Shown: positions 42,517 through 52,175 of the stretch, in pieces | Position numbering within the stretch: position 1 is the stretch's first letter | How the letters are laid out: every line of letters starts with the position of its first letter | DNA from: Isochrysis galbana | Taxonomy: Eukaryota; Haptophyta; Isochrysidales; Isochrysidaceae | Length of the DNA stretch: 64,000 nucleotides | NCBI GenBank assembly: GCA_018136815.1 | Contig: CM030938.1 | Span: forward strand, 248,001-312,000 | Reading direction: 5' to 3' | The notes under the pieces: model-generated | What the model saw: only the letters and a program-made list of their open reading frames with translations | Database searches by the model: none | What the model was told of the DNA's origin: nothing | Program-made: the position numbers and the translations under genes

Positions 42517-43077
42517 ATGATTCGCAAGGTCCGCAACCGCTGGCGTGTATGGACGGCGGTACGCGGGACGCAACGCTCGATATCGTATACCTGGCTGCCG
42601 TTGTCTCCGTCGCTAGCGTCTGCTCTCGATGCGGAAGTCCGCCTTCATTCGCCCGCGGTGGAGGAGGAGGGTCGGGCGCGAAACTCTGGCCGGGCCCAAC
42701 GCCGGCACACCACACTCGCCGGCTCCGCTCGCGGCAGCGCATGCCGCGGGGGCTCCCTGCTGAGCGTCGTCCGACTCGCAGTTGACAGTCCTCTCTCCAC
42801 TCTCCATCTGGGGATGTGGTGGAGCACACTCCATCTGGGGATCTGGGGAGGGTGACCCCGAGCCTCAGCCTCGAGGGGAGGAAGGGGCTGAACCCCCACT
42901 ATCCCTATCCAGATCTAAGCCCTTTACCCCTATGCCCCTAGTTGTGCACGGGGGAGCCGCCTGAAGGCGGGGGGGGAAGAGGCCGGGGGAGTGGGGATGT
43001 AGGATGCATGCGTGGAAGTAGGAAGTAGTGGGTCCAAAGTCGCGTGTGCGGCGAGAATATTACGAAGTTTTGTTTGT
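42517..43077 (+). mobile_element. Retroposon 3' half with RNRWRVWTA coding segment and tail
   Basis: The frame MIRKVRNRWRVWTAV followed by W-LPLSPSLASALDAEVRL recurs, inverted, at 44670-44795 as MLRKIRNRWRVWTAT with WVPVSESLAQSLDAELRL. The 3' part (CCCCTAGTTGTGCACGGGGGAGCCGCC, GGGGGAAGAGGCCGGGGGAGTGGGG, GTCGCGTGTGCGGCGAGAATATTACGAAGTTTTG) matches 17125-17280. No TSD was found for this copy. Confidence 0.6.
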
Positions 43078-43584
43078 TTGTCGCACGTGTCGCGCAGGTC
43101 AACAGCAAGCTAAAATGGTGTGAGGGCAACCGTCGTCTTGGATGGACCACCCGACAACTCGTCAGGCACGACAGCAGCAATCTCCAAAGCCTAATGAATG
43201 ATTAGACCAACCACCCAATGATTGAAGTTGAACGGATCGCAGGCTGCACGGATAGAGTGAACTAACGCATTGCTAAACCTTCGGCCATCAACGGCCTCAT
43301 GTGCCCCGGGCCTGCTCGACTCAGGCTGATCCGGGAAGATACGCGCCACATGCTTAACTGCGCGTCGTACTCACAAAATTTGCTTGCCACCACCCATCAT
43401 GAGGCGGAAAAGCCGCTCGGTCTCGCCAACCTTGCGCTTCCCCTGAGGCAATTTCCGCTCGGCGTTTGGGTCGAGCTCACCCTTTGCGATGGAGATGGCA
43501 ATCTACGTGGGAAAGGGGGCGCGAGCTCTGGGAAATGGGGGACCGTGCGCACGCAGAAAATGTCATAACCCCCACGCCAATAGA

Positions 43585-44399
43585 CTATCCATTGGAATGC
43601 CACCGCACCTGCACAGCGAGGGCAGCCTGGCCTACGGCAGCTATGCCGGTGATTCCAGTGCCCAGTGCGCCCATCGAGATGACAACGACACGCGCGAGCC
43701 CTGTCAGCCGGTTGACATAGTAGACACTCGATTCGGCGCTGTGCTCGGCAAAATAGACGGCCGCCGCGTTCGTGAACTGCCAAGCAGCCAGCGCTGGGTG
43801 AGTACAGGCGTAGGATAGCACAAAGCTGGGCAAGTGTATGCGCATGTTGAGCCACCAACAGATGGCAGGCCACCGGTGATACGAGGTGAGCGCATGCCTG
43901 CCACGCGAGGACACAGACCACGGCATAAGAGACGGCGCCAATCAGGAGATCGCTGGGTTTGATGCCGTTCAAGTCGATGGGCTCCTGCATAGATTGGGAA
44001 GCGGTGCAGGGTTGTGAGCGTCAGCCGGCATTCATCAAGGGGCTCAGCAGGGGAGTGGAGTGTCACCTTGGCGGGAGGCTGGGGCGCCGGCTCTGGCATG
44101 AGCGAGCGAATCTCCTCAAGGAGTTGTTCCGTCTCGCGTGGCTTCGCCCTCGAATCCTCCGCCCTGGCCTTGGCAGCCGCCTCCTCGGCATACTGCTCGG
44201 GTGTCTTGAACACACTGCCGGTGTCGCGGCTGAACCGGACCTTGAGCTCGTCGCGTGGCGATTCGGGCAGCGTGTCGAAGTCGGAGGCGACGACGTGCGC
44301 CCTATGCCTCAGCCGCGCCGCGCCGCGCAGCTGCGCCACCGGCGAGAGTGCGGCGTGGACTCCGGAAAGCGCCAGCCAGAGGAAGCAAAACGTCCTCAT
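43585..44399 (-). CDS. DUF3082-like plastid membrane protein, three exons
   Basis: Model on the minus strand: exons 44399-44067, 43984-43898 and 43776-43585; 203 residues. MRTFCFLWLALSGVHAALSP is a signal-peptide-like start, as expected for plastid import through a secondary plastid ER route (inference). After an acidic linker, exons 2-3 encode the DUF3082 core: IKPSDLLIGAVSYAVVCVLAWQFTNAAAVYFAEH, then VVVISMGALGTGITGIAAVGQAALAV, two membrane helices. The family is conserved in cyanobacteria and plastids; function unknown. Intron 43985-44066 is GT-AG. Intron 43777-43897 appears to be GC-AG, with TGGCAG at both junctions. The call rests on the spliced product; unspliced frames are broken. Confidence 0.65.
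43777..43897 (-). other. Apparent GC-AG intron with repeated TGGCAG at both junctions
   Basis: On the minus strand the exon ends GCGTGGCAG and the intron starts GCATGCG; the 3' junction reads GCTTGGCAG|TTCACG. A GT donor upstream (GTG|GTCTGTG) would shorten the first membrane helix by six residues, so the GC donor fits the family better. Confidence 0.5.
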
Positions 44400-44669
44400 G
44401 GCGGCGCTGCGCCAGATGCGGCAGAGATACAGGTGGGGGACATCTTTCTGATCACGGAGACACGCGGACGGGCGGGACGGAGGGACGGACGGAGCACGAG
44501 AGTGGTGTTCGATTGCCCGAGGTGTTAGTGTGTAGCCATCCGCTAGCGGATGTCTGGCGTCAACAACGGCGCACGCCTCCAGAAGAGGCGGCAGGCGTAC
44601 GAGGGGGCGGGGGAGCGGAGGACAAGAGACGGCAAGGGGCATGGCCTCGCCGGGGGAGGCGACGGTGAG
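44400..44669. other. Upstream region of the DUF3082-like gene
   Basis: No gene recognised; GC-rich promoter or 5' UTR on the minus strand leading into an inverted retroposon fragment. Confidence 0.35.
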
Positions 44670-44795
44670 GAGCCGGAGCTCTGCGTCTAACGATTGGGCC
44701 AGTGATTCGGACACTGGCACCCAGGAGAACGACCGGGGTCCAGTGGAGGCGGTGGCGGTCCATACTCGCCACCGGTTTCGTATTTTGCGCAGCAT
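44670..44795 (-). repeat. Inverted copy of the RNRWRVWTA retroposon segment
   Basis: The minus strand encodes MLRKIRNRWRVWTATASTGPR and continues to SLAQSLDAELRL, parallel to 42517-42635. Conservation at protein level with DNA differences suggests a real coding segment of the parent element. Confidence 0.6.
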
Positions 44796-44799
44796 GCGC

Positions 44800-46085
44800 G
44801 CCGGACGAACGTCGAGGGTAGGCTGCCGTGTTGTCTCAAGCCACGGTCGCCATTCACCATTCAGCGGAGAGGAAGGCGTGCTCAGCGCACGGCGGAGGGC
44901 TAGCAGACGTGGGGTCGACGGCAGCGACGACGGAGGACGTATCGCCGCGATGATGCGCTAGCGGTGCTGGTGGGTGCACCGGCGGCGATGCCCCGCGTGC
45001 AAGGGCGACAAGGGTGGCGGCGGAGGCGTCGCCCCTCGCCCTCGCTCAAGCCCGCCTGCCCGCCTTCCTCTGCTGCTGACGGGCCTCAGCCCGTCAGCGT
45101 CTCCGAAGTCGTCTCCTCAGCCGCGCCTGCCGCCGGTTTGCCTCCTTCCTCATTGCCCTCAGGCCCCGTGGGCCATGGGCCATCCCAATTCGTCAGCCCC
45201 CCTCGGCGGGGGACCCGAAAGAGAGGAGGGGCTCGGCGGCGCGCTCCATCGCAACCAACTATAAATAGAGGTGCCCGACATGATCGCCACACTCTACAGT
45301 ACACGACCCGCCCCTGACTGACACGCACGATCGATCGATCGATCAACCCTCAAAGGCACAGACGTGGGTGCGCTCCCCGGCCACCACGCGCATCCTACCA
45401 TCGCCCACGCCAGCTCTGCAGCCGCACGAAGCAACTCATCTCGCCCGAAGGCACGCATTTGAACCTGCGAGTGCAAAACAATCACACATTCAAGCAGACG
45501 TGGCGTGGCCCACGTGGGTCACACACGCTTGAAGGACATGAAACGCAGTTGCCCATGACTCCATGAAGCAGCCGCGCGGGGCCATCAACGCGGGTGCCCA
45601 TTCCGAGCAGCAAAACTTCCGAATGCGCGCAGAGTGGCGCGGGGATGGAGGGTCAGCGGTCAGCAGCACAGGTGGAGCGTGACGCAGTCTGCGTGCGTAA
45701 CCGACCATCCATGCAGCTCCCGACGACAATGGGCGAGCGGGTACTCGCCGGTACGGGAAGCACCAGACTGTGCATAGAAACGTGGCGGGTTCACATGCAG
45801 TCTCAGCAGGCCTGGTAGCCCATACCAAGCTCCCAGCAGTCTCCCTGCTGTCTCCCTGCTGCGCGCTCGAGCGCTCGACGCTAGGCCTGAGAGTGTCCTG
45901 ACGCCACCGGCCGTGGCGCGCGAACGCGTTCGAGTTTGGAGACCGCACCGGTACCATGCGAAGCGCAAAACCGGTGCGCTTTGCATGGTGCCAGAGGCAT
46001 GGAGCTGGCATGCACTGGCCAGCCCCCGCGCCGCCATCAAAATCAAACGAAGGAATTTTTTGGCGAAACAAGCCTGTAGAAGACC
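44800..46085. other. No recognised gene; (GATC) microsatellite
   Basis: Several 80-190-codon frames on both strands have no known domain (for example minus 45490-46071). A short CGATCGATCGATCGATCAA repeat lies at 45328-45345. A tandem CAGTCTCCCTGCTGTCTCCCTGCTG duplication lies near 45838-45862. Confidence 0.35.
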
Positions 46086-46087
46086 GA

Positions 46088-46278
46088 AGACCCCCGGTTT
46101 TTATTGCTGATCTCCCATACCAAAACCTATAGGGAGCTTATTTAGGCCTTCGTTTGCCCATTACAGAGGGTGCCTACACCCCCCCCTAGCCTCCTAGTGA
46201 GTGACGGGGCTAGTATTTCCTCAATCCTAACTTCTTCATGTTTATACCCTTAGAAGTTAAAATAGTGTTAGACCGCCA
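46088..46278. repeat. Right end of the DNA element related to 1940-2882
   Basis: The block 46088-46212 matches 2757-2882, then TTTCCTCAATCCTAACTTC, ATACCCTTAGAAGTTAAAATAG and GTTAGACCGCCA complete a GGGCGGTCAAACA-type terminus ending near 46278. It stops 55 bp before the pyridoxal kinase ATG, so it could form part of that gene's promoter or 5' UTR. Confidence 0.7.
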
Positions 46279-46333
46279 TAGATGAGAAAGAAGAGGGAGG
46301 CCTGGCTGGCTTGTCCGAACGTCGTGTTCGGCT

Positions 46334-47263
46334 ATGCCCACAGCACACCGGTCGTTGGCCGCCGCCACCACGATGCTGAAGCGGGTGCTCTCGATCCAGT
46401 CGCACGTGGTCTATGGCGCGGCGGGGAACTCGGCAGCGGTATTCCCGATGCGCCGCCTTGGCGTTGAGGTTTGGCCGCTCAACACCGTCCAGTTCTCCAA
46501 CCACACCCAGTACGGTGCGTGGGAGGGTTTGCCGACGCCAAACGAGCAGATCTCGGCACTCGTCAGAGGTATTGAGGCGCGCGGTGTGCTTGGGAAATGC
46601 GACGCGGTTCTAAGCGGATATTTAGGCTCCGCTGAACAGGGCGCACACGTGCTTGAGGCCGTCGACAAGGTCAAGGCGGCCAACCCTGCAGCGCTCTTTG
46701 CATGCGATCCAGTGATGGGTCACCCTGAGAAGGGGTGCATAGTGCCGGCTGGAGTCTCGCAATTTTTCGTGCGGAATGCAGCGTTGGCTGCAGACGTGCT
46801 GAGCCCCAACGTTCTCGAGTTGGGGATTCTGGCAGGCGGGGCTGAGGATGGAACGGGGACGCCCAGGACCACTGCTGAGGTGGTGGATGCATGCCGCAGC
46901 CTCATGCAAGAGACTGCCCGAACTAGGTTGGTCCTTGTGAAGCACCTTGCCGGAGCCGGTCGGAATCCCGGATTGGAGTTTGAGATGGCCTGTGTAAGCG
47001 CTAGCGAAGCCTGGCATATCGCGACGCCTCTTCTGCCATTCAGCCGTGCGCCTGTCGGAACAGGCGACGTGACGAGCGGCATCTTCTTGAGCCGCCTTTT
47101 GCAGGGTGCATCAATCAAAGAATCGTTGGAGCACACAGCGTCCGCGTATCACGCCATTATGCAGGCGACCCTCGATGCCGACGAGTACGAACTTCAGACC
47201 GTGCGGGCACAAGATGAGATCGCCGCTCCAGGACGGTGGTTTGAAGCAACTCCTATGCTATGA
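46334..47263 (+). CDS. pdxY: Pyridoxal kinase, bacterial PdxY type
   Basis: 309 residues from ATG 46334; the alternative Met14 (46373) would start closer to bacterial PdxY. Seen: LSIQSHVVYGAAGNSAAVFPMRRLG and VWPLNTVQFSNHTQYG near the start (substrate pocket), CDPVMGH at 124-130, LSPNVLELGIL at 156-165, and VGTGDVTSGIF at 241-251 with the GTGD anion hole and catalytic Asp245. The enzyme phosphorylates pyridoxal with ATP in the vitamin B6 salvage pathway. The frame is intact and intronless. The N-terminal block is strikingly like proteobacterial PdxY rather than animal PDXK, which suggests bacterial ancestry (inference). The 13-residue extension is too short to judge as a targeting signal. Confidence 0.93.
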   Translation: MPTAHRSLAAATTMLKRVLSIQSHVVYGAAGNSAAVFPMRRLGVEVWPLNTVQFSNHTQYGAWEGLPTPNEQISALVRGIEARGVLGKCDAVLSGYLGSAEQGAHVLEAVDKVKAANPAALFACDPVMGHPEKGCIVPAGVSQFFVRNAALAADVLSPNVLELGILAGGAEDGTGTPRTTAEVVDACRSLMQETARTRLVLVKHLAGAGRNPGLEFEMACVSASEAWHIATPLLPFSRAPVGTGDVTSGIFLSRLLQGASIKESLEHTASAYHAIMQATLDADEYELQTVRAQDEIAAPGRWFEATPML

Positions 47264-47625
47264 TTTGGACGACGCTACTTGGTTGTTATGAGGAACCATG
47301 GGTTATGTGAGGCTACTTGGTTGTTATGAGAAACCACGGGTTGGTTGTTGGGAGCTCCGTAGTTTCTCATAGCAATCATGTAACCTCGTCCCAATGCAGG
47401 CTCGGGCTCCGGTCGAAGGGTATACACACATGGGTGTGAAGGAATGAGCGGTGCAAATATCGAGCGCGCTGGCCATGAGACAGGGGCGATGGACGGTAGG
47501 TCCCAGGCACACCTAGAGGTTAGAGGGCACGCGGGGGGGGTGCTAGGGCCTAAGAGAGCACGCGGATCCACTGGAAAGTTTGATGATTTGACCTATGTCC
47601 TATCTATATGTTACCCCCTGTGACT
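47264..47625. other. 3' flank with a short tandem repeat
   Basis: GCTACTTGGTTGTTATGAG(G/A)AACCA(T/C)GGGTT occurs twice in tandem (47272-47297 and 47312-47343). No gene. Confidence 0.5.
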
Positions 47626-47766
47626 GGCGGAGTGGAGTGGCTGTGGCTGTGGATGTGGATTGGGACTCTAAAGATTGTTGAGACAAGGAATGGGGCTCTC
47701 CAGGGGCGACCGTGCTCACGGAGGGCTGAGCACGGGGAGCACTGGGGCTGGAGGGAGGCATGGCAC
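47626..47766 (+). repeat. Copy of the repeat block at 2057-2190
   Basis: GGAGTGGAGTGGCTGTGGCTGTGG, GGGCTGAGCACGGGGAGCACTGGGGCTGGAGGGAGGC and intervening text align with 2057-2190 without large gaps. Confidence 0.75.
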
Positions 47767-47873
47767 CGGCATCATGTCGGCTACATTGAGCTCGGTTTGC
47801 ACGTGGTAGACACGTAACACATTCTTCTGCGTGAGCTCACGCACGTAGAGCTCACGACGATGGATGTAACGGA

Positions 47874-47943
47874 CATATATACCACTGGTCTATAGTGCGC
47901 CACAAGCGCTTGTGGCGCACTATAGACCAGTGGTATATATGTG
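47874..47943. repeat. Perfect 70-bp palindrome
   Basis: Arms of 35 bp centred on AGCGCT (axis between 47908 and 47909) pair without mismatch or spacer. Such spacer-free palindromes are unstable in cloning and in vivo, so this is either recent or an assembly artefact. Confidence 0.92.
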
Positions 47944-48286
47944 CGCCACATAAAAGCAGAGGGCGGGGGTTCGAATCCGACCCGCGCGCGCTTCTCTTTT
48001 ATACTCCAGTATACTACCATTATACTGGAGACCTCTGCCCCGCAGCTCCTCCCTTTTTGCCGGGGCAGCTACTCGCGAACGCGGGTTTCTCTCTTTGGGT
48101 GGAAAGGTGGCCACTTGAGTGTTCACCTTCACATTCATCCACCCACTTTCTACTGTCCTGTTTCTTTACCCAACCTGGGTCTTTTCTTACAGTAACAGTG
48201 GGGTGGATGGTCCATCGGTCCATCCACTCCTTTCCCCCTTTCTTGGGAGTCGAACCCGCGCCCTCTGCTTTTATGTGGCGCACATG
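47941..48286. repeat. 345-bp unit with long inverted ends beside the copia cluster
   Basis: TGTGCGCCACATAAAAGCAGAGGGCG(G/C)GGGTTCGA(A/C)TCC at 47941-47980 recurs inverted at 48247-48286. The enclosed ~270 bp have no ORF of note. The GGTTCGAATCC text looks like a pol III B box but no complete tRNA can be folded. Its right end abuts the LTR fragment at 48285. Confidence 0.75.
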
Positions 48287-48383
48287 AGTGGCGAAAGCTG
48301 TCTTGTTACTTGTCTCTTAGGGGTCTCTACCCTTGCACGGTCCGATGTCCGTTCAAACGACTCAACCACGTTCAAACGACTCA
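48285..48383 (-). repeat. Copia LTR fragment, reverse orientation
   Basis: TGAGTGGCGAAAGCTGTCTTG, CTCTTAGGGGTCTCTACCCTTGCACGGTCCG and CGTTCAAACGACTCAA are the reverse complement of the LTRs at 50581 and 52307, with a few substitutions and a shorter repeat region. Confidence 0.8.
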
Positions 48384-48952
48384 ACACTTGGCGGAAGCCT
48401 TGCACGTACATGCGCGTCATCACCAACGACATCCTCACCATGCCTTGCCGCAGCGTGCTCACGGGCTACAAGTACGTGGACGTGTTCTACGACGTCTTCT
48501 CCGGCCTCGTGTTCGCGTATCCCATGCGCTTCAAGTCGGAGCATCCAACGATGTTGCAGCGCTTCTTGGCGGACACGCAAGGGTTCTTCATCGTGAAGCG
48601 CTTGCACTCGGACAATGAGCCCGTGCTCAAGAGCGACAAGGTATCGCCCATAAGCATGAGGCGGTGCGCTCCACGGTACGTCCGGGCCAACGTGCAATGC
48701 AAGCGACCAAGACCGAGGATGACACGGATGCCATCAAGAAGGCCTATGAGGCGGGCTTCAAGGCTGGCCAAGGTGGGCGTGGAGGTGGTAGGAGCAACAA
48801 CAACAAGGACAAGAAGCCTTGCTCCCACTGCGACCGCATGCACACGGGCATCTGCTGGTCCAACCCCGACACCGCGCACTTGATCGATTGGGACAAGGTG
48901 CCGGAGGGCCTCCGATGAGGAGGATAACGATACGCTTACGCCAAGTGCCCAA
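48384..48952 (+). pseudogene. Patchwork of copia RT, integrase and gag fragments
   Basis: In order: 48384-48414 is the reverse complement of the RT text MYVQGFRQV; 48415-48642 (+) is integrase (VFYDVFSGLVFAYPMRFKSE, LHSDNEPVLKSDKV); 48643-48918 (+) is gag with the zinc knuckle CSHCDRMHTGIC; 48913-48952 (+) encodes DEEDNDTLTPS from the IN-RT linker. Each joins the next abruptly, so no continuous protein exists. Confidence 0.75.
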
Positions 48953-50440
48953 GAGGGCCGCTAGCTCTTGTCCGTGTTCATCGTACTTGCGGTAGTTCTT
49001 GGGCATGCGTACCCAAACGCGCTCGTTGGGGGGCAACTCGCTCTGCGTGTACGCGGAGATGGCATCGGCGGCGCCCTTGTACGTGCACATGATGACGGAG
49101 ATGACGCAGAACAGTCGAAAGCCGCCATGGGAGATGGTTGGCGAGTACGAGAGGTCAAAGTCAATGCCCGGGACTTGGCGGAAGCCTTGCACGTACATGC
49201 GCGACTTGCGGATGCCGTCGCGCTTGTAGCGGAGGGTCTCACCTAGTGGGATGGCGCGTCCCACTTCCTTGATTGGCTTCTCGTCGATGAAGGTCTTGTT
49301 GGTCACCAAGGTGTTGTACTCCTTCATGCGCGCCTCCTCCCACAAGTCTTGTTCATCTTGTGGTAGGTACTTGAGTTGGTGCGGCTTAAAGGGCTTTGGG
49401 AAGCCGATGTAGATGGCGTCGTCGCACACCTCAGTCGCCATCAAGATCTTGTGGCACATCGACGCCGAGTACTCGCTTGCACTCTCGTCGCCAAAGACAG
49501 TGTTGTCGTTGCCTAAGGTGGAGTAGTCCATCACCGTGTACGGGAGCTCCTCTCCCGCGATGCGGCTTGAGCGGCGTGGTGCGGTGTCCTCCTTGCCATC
49601 TTCCGACTCGAATGGCCCGCGTTGCACTTCGCCACTTGGCGTAAGCGTATCGTTATCCTCCTCATCGGACTCGATGATGCGTCGGTGACGTTGAGGAGCT
49701 CGGATAGGCGACGTGGTGTCGGAGGCATTGTCGCTATTGTCCTCTTCCACCTCCGTGATGGGGCCCGAGTAGGAATGCTCCGAGGGCGTGTAGTCCGGAT
49801 CCTCGTGGTCCTCCGGGATGCCAAACGCGTAGATTGAGCCATGCATCTTGCCGTATTGGTCGGTCTTGTCAATGGGGATCTCACCCCCCCTCGTGGTTTT
49901 CCACGGGAACTCGGTCTCCATGAAGGTGGCGTGCACACCGCTCACAAACACCTTGCCCGTCTCGAGCGACATGAAGATGTTGCCCGTGTGGTAGCGTGCC
50001 GGGCCCAAGTAGATGCACTCTTGTGCTTGCTCCGACAAGTTGTTGTCGCGGTACGCCTTGGGCTTTTGCACGATGGCCTTGCAACCGAACACCTTGAGCA
50101 TGCTCAGGTTGACCGTGTGGCGGATGCCGGCACGCACTAGAGGAGGAGCACTATCCTTGGCGCCGGGGATGCGGTTGATGATCACCATCGCGGGATAGAG
50201 CGCAAACTCCCAATACTCTTGGGGAGCATTGCACCCCAGGAGCAATGGTCGCATGGTGCGCTCGAGCAACTTGACCGCGATTTCCGCTGGGTTGCCCCAC
50301 GGCTCGTACGGGTTGCTCTCTTGCTTGCGGATCAAGTTGCTATCGCAGATCTCTTGCACCTTGTCGCTCTTGAGCACGGGCTCATTGTCCGAGTGCAAGC
50401 GCTTCACGATGAAGAACCCTTGCGTGTCCGCCAAGAAGTG
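48953..50440 (-). pseudogene. Ty1/copia integrase C-terminus to reverse transcriptase, reverse orientation
   Basis: Open for nearly 500 codons on the minus strand: FLADTQGFFIVKRLHSDNEP (integrase), ESNPYEPWGNPAEIAVKLLERTMRP, the copia GKVFVSGVHATF text, an acidic linker, then RT_2-type sequence (EEARMKEYNTLVTNKTF, YVQGFRQVPGIDF, SYSPTISHGGFRL). It ends at YDEHGQELAALLG, where the sequence jumps to an unrelated, opposite-strand fragment. Protease, integrase catalytic start, and RT C-terminus are missing, so this is a truncated pol. The extra ORF extension to 48758 is an artefact of the junction. Confidence 0.82.
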
Positions 50441-50580
50441 AGAAGCGCAAGGCTTCATACAAGGCTTCATGCAAGGCTTAATGTGCGTCGTGAACCCAAG
50501 GCCTAGCTATGGCTAGGTGGTGTGCAAAGCATTTGTTCTTGTTGGGGTTTTGTTTTTGTGTCGGTTACGTGACCGGCGGT

Positions 50581-50696
50581 TGAGTCGGTTACGGCGGTTG
50601 AGTCGGTTACGGCGGTTGAGTCGTTTGAACGGACAACGGACCGTGCAAGGGTAGAGACCCCTAAGAGACAAGTAACAAGAAAGCTTTCGCCACTCA
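50581..50696 (+). repeat. Copia LTR 1 (116 bp)
   Basis: Begins TGAGTCGG and ends GCCACTCA, with TGAGT/ACTCA inverted ends. The first ~60 bases are tandem GGTTGAGTCGGTTACGGC units. TCTGGTACCCCCGCC follows, a possible primer-binding site, then the gag ATG 30 bases later. Identical to LTR 2. Confidence 0.85.
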
Positions 50697-50726
50697 TCTG
50701 GTACCCCCGCCGAGAGACAAAGAGAC

Positions 50727-52175
50727 ATGGACAAGAACAATGACAAGATCTTCTTCTACAACAAGGATGGTGCTGAATGGAGAGCATTCAGGCCCAAGTT
50801 GCTCGCGATGGCCGGCAAGAACGGTTGCCGACGTGCGATGCTCAAGAACAAGACGGAAAGCGTCGATGACGCCAACAAGGACAAGGAAGCCACCCAGGTG
50901 GAACTCAACAAGGCATATGACCTCCTCATCATGTGCATCAAGGATGACAAGCTTGTGGCCACCTTGGATGTGCTCTACACGGATGAGGAGGAAGAGAAGT
51001 ACGACGGCCACCGTGCGTTCAAACACATCGACGAGTTGCACGTGGCGGTCAACACCGAAGACAAGGCTGAAGACAAGAAGATGGAGTATGACACACTCAA
51101 GATGACCAACCTCCAGGAGTTCCCCTCAAGGGAGGAGGTCACCAACCGCTTTGACAACATGTTTGGCATCTTCCAAGGACTCAAGGGCACCGCGCGCGAA
51201 GTCTCCGTCGCCGAGTTGTGCCTCGACATGAAAGCGAGCTTCATTGGATGTGGAGAAGGAGTCCTTCGTGAAGTGGACAAGGCATGGGGCTCCTTGGAAG
51301 TTGAGCACCGCAAGAGGCCTGATATGGTGCACAAGAACCTTGTGGAGGCGGCGGCCATCGCCCATAAGCATGAGGCGGTGCGCTCCACGGTGCGTCCGGG
51401 CCAACGTGCAATGCAAGCGACCAAGACCGAGGATGACACGGATGCCATCAAGAAGGCCTATGAGGCGGGCTTCAAGGCTGGCCAAGGTGGGCGTGGAGGT
51501 GGTAGGAGCAACAACAACAAGGACAAGAAGCCTTGCTCCCACTGCGACCGCATGCACACGGGCATCTGCTGGTCCAACCCCGACACCGCGCACTTGATCG
51601 ATTGGGACAAGGTGCCGGAGGGCCTCCAAGCCAAGATCAAGGCCAACCTCTATGATGCCAAGATGAAGAAGGAAAACAAGCAAAGTGGTGGACGCCTCAC
51701 CTTCACCTGCAACAAGATCTGTGCAACCACGACCAAGAACACCGAGGATGATGCCTTACGCATCCTCATCGACTCGGGCGCCACCGGGGCGGACTACTTC
51801 AACGACATCAGCTTCTTCCCGGACGGCGTGGATGAGACGCGCACGGACATGGTTGAGGTGGCAAGTGGCAAGGCAATCAAGACTTGGGGCACCGGCACCG
51901 CCAAGTTCCTTGCACTTGTGCGCCCCCAAGCCGGTGCACCCCTTGGATGGCATGTGGTCGAGAAGCCCGACGCATCATTTGGTCCATTCAAACGCAACAT
52001 GCTCTCCACCCACAAGGCGTGCTCACGCAATGATGATATGAAGTGCATCATGGGCAAGGTGAATGGCTTTGAACTTCCGGGAGGTGCATTCATGCCTTTC
52101 ACCATGGGTGACGACTCCCAAGGCTTCTATGTGGATGTACGGCCCATCCCCAAGGGCTCAATGTGGCCGACATGA
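50727..52175 (+). CDS. Copia Gag-protease polyprotein of a deletion-derivative element
   Basis: 482 codons from ATG 50727. Gag: a helical UBN2-like part (AWGSLEVEHRKRPDMVHKNLVEAAA) and a zinc knuckle at residues 270-281 (CSHCDRMHTGIC). Protease: ILIDSGATGADYF with the active-site DSGA at 349-352. Around 52158 the text jumps to the extreme C-terminus of copia pol in another frame (NVADMMTKPLAANKFTKFRG, stop near 52240), so integrase and RT are deleted. A polypurine tract (GGTCAAGGGGGGGG) follows, then LTR 2. Together 50581-52422 forms a compact non-autonomous LTR element. Gag lets it form particles if helped in trans (inference). Confidence 0.82.
   Translation: MDKNNDKIFFYNKDGAEWRAFRPKLLAMAGKNGCRRAMLKNKTESVDDANKDKEATQVELNKAYDLLIMCIKDDKLVATLDVLYTDEEEEKYDGHRAFKHIDELHVAVNTEDKAEDKKMEYDTLKMTNLQEFPSREEVTNRFDNMFGIFQGLKGTAREVSVAELCLDMKASFIGCGEGVLREVDKAWGSLEVEHRKRPDMVHKNLVEAAAIAHKHEAVRSTVRPGQRAMQATKTEDDTDAIKKAYEAGFKAGQGGRGGGRSNNNKDKKPCSHCDRMHTGICWSNPDTAHLIDWDKVPEGLQAKIKANLYDAKMKKENKQSGGRLTFTCNKICATTTKNTEDDALRILIDSGATGADYFNDISFFPDGVDETRTDMVEVASGKAIKTWGTGTAKFLALVRPQAGAPLGWHVVEKPDASFGPFKRNMLSTHKACSRNDDMKCIMGKVNGFELPGGAFMPFTMGDDSQGFYVDVRPIPKGSMWPT

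Noticed and set aside
47941..47990. tRNA gene suggested by GGTTCGAATCC
   Set aside because: No acceptor stem, D arm or anticodon arm can be assembled around it, and the T-stem bases do not pair properly.
48758..50470. A single 570-codon minus-strand ORF
   Set aside because: Only 48953-50440 is copia pol; the C-terminal 65 codons are antisense gag text reached across a rearrangement junction.
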